DNA of 7,007 nt, taken from Chloroflexota bacterium (lineage in GTDB: Bacteria; Chloroflexota; Limnocylindria; Limnocylindrales; CSP1-4). A program made the position numbers and the translations under genes. The notes under the pieces were generated by a model. That model ran no database searches and was not told the origin of the DNA. It saw only the letters and a list, made by a program, of their open reading frames with translations. How positions within the stretch are numbered: position 1 is the first letter of the stretch; every line of letters starts with the position of its first letter. Positions 1-6,196 of this stretch are shown here, one piece after another. Location of the stretch: assembly GCA_025355255.1 (NCBI GenBank), contig JANYAA010000216.1, positions 1 through 7,007 of the forward strand, read 5' to 3'.

Positions 1-5
1 TCTCG

Positions 6-1205
<1,200 letters not shown>

Positions 1206-1228
1206 AGGACCTTCTCACTCCACTTGTG

Positions 1229-1242
1229 GGCGGCGCACCGCC
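1229..1242 (-). other. Small hairpin in the tuf 5' leader
   Basis: On the minus strand GGCGG and CCGCC form a perfect 5-bp stem around a 4-base loop, in the 62-nt spacer between tRNA-Thr(GGU) and tuf. A second short palindrome, CCACAAGTGG (1220-1229), directly abuts it on the tuf side. No T-run follows, so it is not an intrinsic terminator. It could help tRNA 3' processing or protect the 5' end of the tuf mRNA after the tRNA is cut away; that role is inference only. Confidence 0.3.
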
Positions 1243-1267
1243 TCTGAACAACCGGCACCGGCGACGA

Positions 1268-1343
1268 TGGAGCCCAGATCGGGATTCGAACCCGAGACCT
1301 CATCCTTACCAAGGATGTGCTCTGCCAGCTGAGCTATCTGGGC
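1268..1343 (-). tRNA. tRNA-Thr (anticodon GGU)
   Basis: This is a complete 76-nt tRNA with encoded CCA. Reading the minus strand: 7-bp acceptor stem GCCCAGA/TCTGGGC, D stem GCTC/GAGC, anticodon stem CATCC/GGATG enclosing TTGGTAA, and T stem TCGGG/CCCGA with loop TTCGAAT. The anticodon GGT reads the threonine codons ACC and ACU. The discriminator base is U rather than the A found in E. coli tRNA-Thr, as is seen in high-GC Gram-positive tRNA-Thr. It lies directly upstream of tuf, matching the position of thrT before tufB in E. coli. Confidence 0.97.
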
Positions 1344-1355
1344 CCGATATGCGGT

Positions 1356-1377
1356 GCGGCCTGCCGGTCTTGGCCGC
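1356..1377 (-). other. Hairpin between the two tRNA genes
   Basis: The 61-nt spacer between the tRNAs contains a perfect 6-bp inverted repeat, GCGGCC and GGCCGC, around a 10-base loop. No T-tract follows, so it is not a convincing terminator. It may be a processing structure in the tRNA-tRNA-tuf precursor. No remnant of a tRNA-Tyr or tRNA-Gly gene is recognisable in this spacer. Confidence 0.3.
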
Positions 1378-1404
1378 TCCGTTGTCACAAATGCAGATGC
1401 CTGT

Positions 1405-1480
1405 TGGAGCCGACGACGGGACTCGAACCCGGAACCGGCGGTTTACAAAACCGCTGCTCTACCAATTGAGCTACGTCGGC
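1405..1480 (-). tRNA. tRNA-Thr (anticodon UGU)
   Basis: This is a complete 76-nt tRNA with encoded CCA. On the minus strand: acceptor stem GCCGACG/CGTCGGC, D stem GCTC/GAGC, anticodon stem GCGGT/ACCGC enclosing TTTGTAA, and T stem CCGGG/CCCGT with loop TTCGAGT. The outermost T-stem pair is a C-U mismatch. The anticodon TGT reads ACA and probably ACG by wobble. The discriminator is again U. It is the first gene after the promoter at 1524-1552 and corresponds in position to thrU of the E. coli thrU-tyrU-glyT-thrT-tufB operon. Confidence 0.97.
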
Positions 1481-1523
1481 AACGCGCAGCGTCAAACAAG
1501 AGTAGGACTCCGCGAGCCGGGGA

Positions 1524-1552
1524 ATGATACGGCGCACCTACCGGTGCGTCAA
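1524..1552 (-). promoter_or_regulatory. Sigma-70-type promoter for the tRNA-Thr pair and tuf
   Basis: On the minus strand a -35 element TTGACG (1552-1547) is followed by exactly 17 bases and a -10 element TATCAT (1529-1524). Five of six bases match consensus in the -35 box. The -10 keeps the key T-A-.-.-.-T bases. The predicted start site is near 1516-1518, giving a leader of about 36 nt before tRNA-Thr(UGU). The discriminator after the -10 is C-rich (TCCCCGG), a feature known from stable-RNA promoters under ppGpp control. The position, in the only sizeable gap of the window and just before tRNA genes, supports the call. Confidence 0.7.
1533..1548 (-). repeat. Inverted repeat inside the promoter spacer
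   Basis: CGCACC-GGTA-GGTGCG forms a perfect 6-bp inverted repeat with a 4-base centre. It fills most of the 17-bp spacer and overlaps the last two bases of the -35 element. It may be an operator for a dimeric regulator, or chance symmetry in GC-rich DNA. As RNA it would be a hairpin without a T-tract, so it is a poor terminator. Confidence 0.45.
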
Positions 1553-1562
1553 ACCTCCGGCG

Positions 1563-1584
1563 TCAGCGCACCGCGCACCGCTGA
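1563..1584 (-). terminator. Weak terminator-like hairpin after rlmB
   Basis: Just past the rlmB stop codon the minus strand has TCAGCG and CGCTGA, a perfect 6-bp stem with a 10-base loop that itself holds two copies of GGTGCGC. Only a short TTT follows, about 9 bases on, so it lacks the U-tract of a classical intrinsic terminator. It may slow polymerase or mark the 3' end of the upstream operon. Read-through into the tRNA-tuf unit remains possible. Confidence 0.25.
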
Positions 1585-1587
1585 GCG

Positions 1588-3612
1588 TTACGGCAGCAGC
1601 TCAGCATCCTCAGACGTGGGCTCGTTGGCGGCGGTCGGGACGGCATCGGCTGCCGGTGCAGCCTTGCGACGCGCCACCTTGCGCTTCGGAGCTGGCAGCT
1701 CAACAGCGGCCTCGGCCGGTGCTACGGCCGGTGCATCGGGCTCCGCAGCCTGTGCGGCCCCTGCAACCGCTTCCTCCGGCTCCGCCTGCGCGATGCTCGG
1801 CGGGTTCTCGGGCAGACGGCGCTGGGCGGCGGCCTCGTACAGCAGGATGGAGCCCGCGACCGACGCGTTGAGCGACTCGATCTTTCCGTGCATCGGGATG
1901 CGAACCAGGAGATCGCACCGACGGCGCACCGCCGGCCCGAGACCCTTGCCCTCGCTGCCCACCACGATGGCGATTGGGCCGCGCAGGTCCGCTTCGCGCG
2001 CGGTCAGGGCCGCGTCCCCATCGGCGCCAACGATGCGCAGGCCACGGGCGTGGAGATCGGCGAGGGCGCCCGGCAGGTCGTCCACTGGAGCCAGCAGCAG
2101 GTGCTCCACGGCTCCGGCCGAGGCCTTCACCGCAGCGGGCGTCAGCGGCGCCTGGTTGCGTGTCGGGAACAGCGCACCGTCAACGCCGGACGCCTCCGCC
2201 GTGCGCAGCAGCGTCCCAACGTTCTGGGGGTCCTCCAGCGAGTCCAACACGAGCAACAGCGGCGCCCGGCCAGCCGCGGCGGCGCGCGCCAGAAGATCGT
2301 CTGGGGCCGCCCAGCGGCGCGGCGCCACAACAAGCGCGATGCCCTGGTGGCCGTCAAAGCCGGCCACTGCCGTTAGCGTGCCGCCCTCCACCTCAACCAC
2401 CGGGATCCGGAGGCTGGTGGCGTGCAGCACGAGCTTCTCCAGCGCCATGCGGCGCTGCGGGACGACGAGCAGGCGGATCGCCTCGCGTCGGGCGACAAAC
2501 GCCTCCTCGACCGGGCGGCGCCCGGCAATCAGCTCTTCGTCGTCACCCAGGGCGAGCGACGGGTCCGCGAGGACGGCGGGCCTGATCGGAATGCCCTGCC
2601 GACGCGTGCGGTCCGGCGGACCGCCAAACCGGGGGCCGTCGCCAAAACGAGGCCGATCTTGGCGAAACGGGGCGCCGCCGGGTCGAGGCCGATCGAAGCG
2701 CGGGCGCTCGAAACGGGTCCGCTCAAACTGCGGCGGCTCGGCGTCAGCGGCGTCGGCGTCGTCACCGGCAGGCTCGAATTCGCGGTCCATCGCGAACTCG
2801 ACATCCTGGCGTTGCGCCTCCCGCGGCGGCCGGAGCTCGCGCGGTTCCCAGTCGTCGGGCACCTCAGGCGCCTCGGCCGCCTCTGACGCATCGTTGAAGG
2901 CGGGCCGCACATCACGGACGGGTCGCTGCCAGTCCTGCGGCGCCCGCTGCGGGCGATCATCCCAGGGACGTGCAGGGCGTGGACGCTCGTCCTGACGCGG
3001 CTGGTCCTCCCACGGGCGCGGCGGCCGCGACGGTTCGGCGCCGTGCCCCCGATCGTCGCGGGCTTCCCACGGGCGGGGAGGACGCGGCCCGGCATTGTCA
3101 GGCCGCGGGCTGCGGAAGTCCGGCCGAGGTCCGCGCGCTACCGGGCGAGGTCCGTCTGACCACGGTCGGCCAACTTCGCCGGGCGTGTCGCGCCGGAAGC
3201 CGAAGCCGCCGCCAGACGCGGGACGCCGAGGACCAGCAGGGCCTTGACCGTCGCCGGATCCCTGATGGCCGGGGCCGCGGTCACTGCCCGGCCCACCGAA
3301 GCCGCCAGGCCCGCCCTGACCTGGCCGCGCATCGCGAACCGACCCGCCGTCGCGCTCCCGCGGGCGGGGCGGGCGCGCTCCGGGTCTGCTATCGCCGGAA
3401 CGACCGGCATCGTCACCGCCAGGGCCGCTGGGACGACGGAATCCGCCTGGGCCGCTGGGTCCTGCAGGACCGCCCGGGCCTCGGAAACCGCCGTGGCCGC
3501 CAGGCCCGCCAGGGCCGCCTCGTGCGTCGCCGCGACCGCCCGGTCCGCGACCGCCCGGTCCGCGGGATGACGGACGGTCTCCGTCCCCGCGCGGTCGCGG
3601 TCGATCAGCCAC
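1588..3612 (-). CDS. rlmB: 23S rRNA 2'-O-methyltransferase, TrmH/SPOUT family (RlmB-like), with long disordered N-terminal extension
   Basis: RlmB-type enzymes use S-adenosylmethionine to methylate the 2'-OH of a guanosine in the 23S rRNA peptidyl-transferase loop (G2251 in E. coli). The 674-residue product has three parts. Residues 1 to about 358 are low-complexity Gly/Pro/Arg/Asp/Trp sequence. Residues 359-600 are the normal enzyme: the substrate-binding domain with LIAGRRPVEEA and GHQGIAL, then SPOUT motif 1 LDSLEDPQNVGTLLRTAEA (456-474), motif 2 VVGSEGKGLG (550-559) and motif 3 IPMHGKIESLNASVAG (572-587). Residues 601-674 are an Ala/Pro/Glu tail with a basic KRKVARRK patch. E. coli RlmB is about 243 residues, so only the core is ancestral. 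The GTG start overlaps the end of cysS by 8 nt and has AAAGGTGG six bases upstream; a longer in-frame reading to 3843 would lie inside cysS and is rejected. The stop is TAA. The family is certain, the exact rRNA target likely. Confidence 0.93.
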   Translation of the reverse strand: MADRPRPRGDGDRPSSRGPGGRGPGGRGDARGGPGGPGGHGGFRGPGGPAGPSGPGGFRRPSGPGGDDAGRSGDSRPGARPPRPRERDGGSVRDARPGQGGPGGFGGPGSDRGPGHQGSGDGQGPAGPRRPASGGGFGFRRDTPGEVGRPWSDGPRPVARGPRPDFRSPRPDNAGPRPPRPWEARDDRGHGAEPSRPPRPWEDQPRQDERPRPARPWDDRPQRAPQDWQRPVRDVRPAFNDASEAAEAPEVPDDWEPRELRPPREAQRQDVEFAMDREFEPAGDDADAADAEPPQFERTRFERPRFDRPRPGGAPFRQDRPRFGDGPRFGGPPDRTRRQGIPIRPAVLADPSLALGDDEELIAGRRPVEEAFVARREAIRLLVVPQRRMALEKLVLHATSLRIPVVEVEGGTLTAVAGFDGHQGIALVVAPRRWAAPDDLLARAAAAGRAPLLLVLDSLEDPQNVGTLLRTAEASGVDGALFPTRNQAPLTPAAVKASAGAVEHLLLAPVDDLPGALADLHARGLRIVGADGDAALTAREADLRGPIAIVVGSEGKGLGPAVRRRCDLLVRIPMHGKIESLNASVAGSILLYEAAAQRRLPENPPSIAQAEPEEAVAGAAQAAEPDAPAVAPAEAAVELPAPKRKVARRKAAPAADAVPTAANEPTSEDAELLP
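2683..2727 (-). repeat. Tandem F-(E/D)-R-x-R pentapeptide repeat in RlmB
   Basis: Residues 296-310 of the RlmB extension read as three back-to-back pentapeptides: FERTR, FERPR and FDRPR. Looser variants (FRQDRPRFGDGPRFGG) follow. The alternation of aromatic and arginine residues is typical of disordered RNA-binding or phase-separating tails. It is visible directly in the translation. Confidence 0.7.
2962..3168 (-). repeat. R-P-W-(E/D/S) repeat segment in RlmB
   Basis: Residues 149-217 of the extension carry four copies of the core RPW followed by Ser, Glu or Asp, with tryptophans at 151, 182, 201 and 217. Pro/Arg/Asp-rich linkers separate them, and another tryptophan sits at 228. Tryptophan is otherwise rare in low-complexity tails, so the regular spacing suggests selection for a short linear motif. 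Confidence 0.65.
3436..3516 (-). repeat. Collagen-like Gly-X-Y run in RlmB
   Basis: Residues 33-59 read as nine uninterrupted Gly-X-Y triplets: GPG GPG GHG, then GFR GPG GPA, then GPS GPG GFR. This resembles a short collagen-like stretch, though nine triplets is few for a stable triple helix. It sits within a wider RGG/GPGG-rich segment (about residues 17-66). Confidence 0.7.
3532..3564 (-). repeat. 15-bp tandem DNA repeat coding RGPGG twice
   Basis: Two exact head-to-tail 15-bp units plus three bases of a third occur near the 5' end of rlmB. They encode RGPGG twice (residues 17-26). Identity at the DNA level, including synonymous positions, points to recent duplication by replication slippage. 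Confidence 0.85.
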
Positions 3613-5011
3613 TTGGTGCCACCTTTCGCCAGCGCTGTCCATCGCGCGTGTCTTCAACGGCGATACCCGCCGCGGCCAGTGCATCGCGCTGCCGATCCGA
3701 CTCCGCCCACTGCTTGGTTGCCCGGGCGGTTGCCCGCGCGTCAAGCATCGACGCCAGCTCCGGCGCCAATGCGTCATCCGCCGGCGCCGTAAAGCCAAGC
3801 ACCACGTCCAGCGCCCGCAGTGCCACGGCGGCACGGACGGCATCAGCGGACGAGAGCGTCCGCGCGTCCAGACGACGGTTCAGCTCACGCACACCCTCAA
3901 AGATGGCGCCCAGCGCCGCCGACACGTTCAGGTCGTCGTCCAGCGCGTTCTCAAAGCCCTCGCGCATGGCGTCCAGCACGGCGGGCAGACCCGCATCGTC
4001 GGTCCGATCCTCGCGGTACGCGGCAAGCGCAGCCAGCAGCCCGTCAAGGCGTCCCACGGCGGCGGCCGCTGCCGGCAGGGACTCGTCGGTGTAGTTGAGC
4101 GGCGCCCGGTAATGCACCGAGATCAGCGCATAGCGCAGCGCCCGGGGCGACACGCCCGCGGCGATCAGGTCCGACACGCGGGCGATATTCCCAGTTCGCT
4201 TGGCCATCTTCTCGCCGCCCATGCGCAGATGCGCGCAGTGCATCCACGTGCCCACGAAGGGCTTGCCCGTGGCGGCCTCGGATTGGGCGATCTCGTCCTC
4301 GTGGTGCGGGAACACAAGGTCCACGCCGCCGGTGTGGATGTCGAATGACGGGCCGAGGTGGGCCATGCTCATCGCCGAGCACTCGATATGCCAGCCAGGG
4401 CGACCGGCGCCGATCCTCGTGTCCCACGAGGGCTCGCCGGGTTTGGGCCCCTTCCAGAGCGCGAAGTCGCGCACGTCATCCTTGCCGTACTCGTCCGCCT
4501 CGACACGCTCGCCCACGCGCATAGCGTCCGGGTCCAGCCGCGCCAGACGCCCATACGCCGGCCAGCTCGCGATGCGGAAGAAGTAGGACCCGTCATCGGT
4601 CCGGTAGGCGTGGCCCAGCCCCAGGAGCGTGGCGACAAGGTCCGCGATCTGCGGGATGTGCTCCGTGGCGCGCGGCAGGACGTCGGGGCGGGTCATGCCC
4701 AGCGAGTCGGCATCGGCCAGGAAGCGCTCGGCGTAGCGGTCCGCTAGGGCGCCTGTCGTGATGCCCTCGCCGGCGGCGCCGCGGATGATCTTGTCATCGA
4801 TGTCGGTGAGGTTCATCACCCACGTGACGCGCAGGCCGCGATAGCGCAGATAGCGGACCAGCAGATCGGCAAACAGGAACGAGCGGAAGTTGCCGATGTG
4901 GGCAGGTCCATAGACCGTGGGACCGCAGCTGTAGATCCGGACATGGCCAGGCTCTAGGGGCTCGAGCGGTCGGACGTCGCCGGTCAGCGTGTCCTCGAGG
5001 CGGATCGTCAT
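3605..5011 (-). CDS. cysS: Cysteinyl-tRNA synthetase
   Basis: CysRS is the class Ia cytosolic enzyme that charges tRNA-Cys with cysteine using ATP. The product is 468 residues, close to the 461 of E. coli. The Rossmann catalytic domain has the HIGH motif as HIGN (38-41) and the KMSKS loop as KMAKR (268-272). All four predicted zinc ligands are present with E. coli spacing: Cys29 in CGPTVY, Cys211 in WHIECSAM, His236 and Glu240 in FPHHEDE. The DALR-type helical domain follows (FENALDDDLNVSAAL, 353-367), then the C-terminal segment. The ATG start overlaps the ispDF stop in an ATGA, with GGAG five bases upstream. The stop TGA overlaps the start of rlmB by 8 nt. The intact C-terminal domains argue for a true CysRS rather than the shorter MshC of mycothiol synthesis. 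KMAKR departs from KMSKS at two positions but keeps both lysines. Confidence 0.97.
   Translation of the reverse strand: MTIRLEDTLTGDVRPLEPLEPGHVRIYSCGPTVYGPAHIGNFRSFLFADLLVRYLRYRGLRVTWVMNLTDIDDKIIRGAAGEGITTGALADRYAERFLADADSLGMTRPDVLPRATEHIPQIADLVATLLGLGHAYRTDDGSYFFRIASWPAYGRLARLDPDAMRVGERVEADEYGKDDVRDFALWKGPKPGEPSWDTRIGAGRPGWHIECSAMSMAHLGPSFDIHTGGVDLVFPHHEDEIAQSEAATGKPFVGTWMHCAHLRMGGEKMAKRTGNIARVSDLIAAGVSPRALRYALISVHYRAPLNYTDESLPAAAAAVGRLDGLLAALAAYREDRTDDAGLPAVLDAMREGFENALDDDLNVSAALGAIFEGVRELNRRLDARTLSSADAVRAAVALRALDVVLGFTAPADDALAPELASMLDARATARATKQWAESDRQRDALAAAGIAVEDTRDGQRWRKVAPSG
3619..3626 (-). promoter_or_regulatory. Ribosome binding site that fixes the rlmB start
   Basis: AAAGGTGG lies inside the 3' end of cysS, six bases before the GTG at 3612. 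It matches the anti-Shine-Dalgarno sequence with a single mismatch, and it is the best such site near the possible starts. It supports the 674-residue reading of RlmB and implies that rlmB is translated by ribosomes arriving from cysS. Confidence 0.7.
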
Positions 5012-6195
5012 GCGGGCTCCAGGGTCGCCACGGCCCGGGCGGCCATCGATCGGCCGGCACCCTCGTCGCCAGCGAGGTTGCCGGTGGACGCCTTGACGTT
5101 GACCGCGCCGGCGGGAACGCACAAGAGGCGGGCGATGGCGTCACGCATGGCGTCAAGCCTTGGGCCGAGCTTTGGGCGAACGCCGATGATCACGACATCC
5201 GCCGACGCGGGACGCAGACCAATGGCGCCCAGCCTTGCGACAACCTCGCGCAGGAGGTCCTCGCTGGCCACGCCGACTGGCGTTCTGGCGTCCGACGGGA
5301 ACAGGCGGCCAAGGTCGCCCAGACCCGCTGCGCCAAGCAGCGCGTCAGCCACGGCATGGAGGGCGACGTCGCCGTCGGAGTGGCCTGCCAGTCGAGGCGC
5401 ACCGGCGATCTCAACGCCGCCCAGCCTGAGCCCGGTGCCTGGGCCAAACGGGTGGCTGTCGTGGCCGAAGCCAACGCGGGCGCGCGCCGGCGCCAGCGCC
5501 TGGCCAACGCGGAGGAGGTCGTCAGGCAACGTCACTTTGAGGTTTGCTGGTTCGCCGGGGATTGCATGGACCGGAATGGTACAGGCCTCAAGGATGGCGG
5601 CCTCATCAGTGAACTGGCGCTCGCCGTCCGGCGGGTAGACCGTCCACGCCTGTTCGAGCAGACGCCGCCGGGCGCCCTGCGGGGTCTGGGCTGCCGCCAG
5701 CGAGGACCGGTCCACGGTCTCGAGCACCATGCCCTCCCCCACCCGCTTGATGGTTTCGGCAACCGAGAGCACAGGGATGGCAGCGCCATACCGTGCAACC
5801 GCTTCCGCAACGGCGGTGACGAGTGCTGGCGAAACCATCGGGCGGGCGCCGTCGTGGACAAGCACCGGTCGGTCGAAGCCGTCCGGATCCAGGGCGGTCA
5901 ACTGCCGGACACCAGCCGCGACGGACGCCTGTCGAGTTGCGCCGCCCGCCGTCACGGCCGTCACCGAGGTCGGCAGCCAAGGAGCGCTGGCGAAGGCGGC
6001 AACGCGCTCGGGCGCCGTCACCACCACGACGCGGTCAACGGCCGGCGACGCGGCAATCGCCTCAATGGTCCATGCCAGCAGCGGACGCCCGCCAACGGGA
6101 GCCAGAACCTTGTCGATGCCGCCCATCCTGTGGGAGGCGCCTGCGGCCACGATCACCGCATCGGCAATCGGCCGGCCGGTAGCGCCAGCGGCCAC
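5008..6195 (-). CDS. ispDF: Bifunctional IspD-IspF: MEP cytidylyltransferase / MECDP synthase
   Basis: This fused enzyme covers steps three and five of the non-mevalonate (MEP) pathway to isoprenoid precursors. IspD joins CTP and MEP to give CDP-ME. IspF cyclises CDP-ME 2-phosphate to MEcPP, releasing CMP. The 395-residue product has an IspD half (about 1-235) with the nucleotide loop VIVAAGASHRMGG (14-26) and Lys29, then HDGARP (114-119), TPQ (171-173) and NLKVTLPDDL (218-227). The IspF half (239-395) has GFGHDSHPF with metal ligands Asp246 and His248, and HSDGDVALH (272-280) with the third ligand His280. The late IspF loop reads KASTGNLAG (368-376) where E. coli has KATTTEKLG, so the usual Glu is Asn. 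Start is GTG, one base after the stop of the PIN-TRAM gene, with no clear separate ribosome site; reinitiation is likely. A GTG at codon 14 is a less likely start. The stop TGA overlaps cysS in ATGA. The kinase IspE is not in the window. Confidence 0.95.
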   Translation of the reverse strand: MAAGATGRPIADAVIVAAGASHRMGGIDKVLAPVGGRPLLAWTIEAIAASPAVDRVVVVTAPERVAAFASAPWLPTSVTAVTAGGATRQASVAAGVRQLTALDPDGFDRPVLVHDGARPMVSPALVTAVAEAVARYGAAIPVLSVAETIKRVGEGMVLETVDRSSLAAAQTPQGARRRLLEQAWTVYPPDGERQFTDEAAILEACTIPVHAIPGEPANLKVTLPDDLLRVGQALAPARARVGFGHDSHPFGPGTGLRLGGVEIAGAPRLAGHSDGDVALHAVADALLGAAGLGDLGRLFPSDARTPVGVASEDLLREVVARLGAIGLRPASADVVIIGVRPKLGPRLDAMRDAIARLLCVPAGAVNVKASTGNLAGDEGAGRSMAARAVATLEPA

Positions 6196-6196
6196 C

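Noticed and set aside
1490..1495. Second TTGACG on the minus strand just before tRNA-Thr(UGU)
   Set aside because: No -10-like hexamer lies 16-18 bases downstream, where the tRNA itself has begun. The upstream TTGACG with TATCAT is far better.
1226..2995. 589-codon plus-strand open frame
   Set aside because: It runs straight through both tRNA genes and opposite the RlmB catalytic domain, and encodes Ser/Arg/Ala-rich sequence with no recognisable domain.
3613..3843. A longer RlmB starting at 3843 (751 residues)
   Set aside because: The extra 77 residues lie fully inside the cysS coding region in another frame and have Trp/Arg-rich shadow composition. The GTG at 3612 has a good ribosome site.
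2970..4094. 374-codon plus-strand open frame opposite the RlmB extension and cysS
   Set aside because: It shows no domain and an Arg/Ala/Ser bias, and it crosses the real cysS-rlmB junction. The minus frame has a ribosome site, coherent peptide repeats and continuity with the SPOUT core.
5012..5122. A longer CysRS starting at 5122 (505 residues)
   Set aside because: The extra 37 residues are Arg-rich and overlap the conserved IspF C-terminus. The ATG at 5011 gives the usual N-terminus and an ATGA junction.
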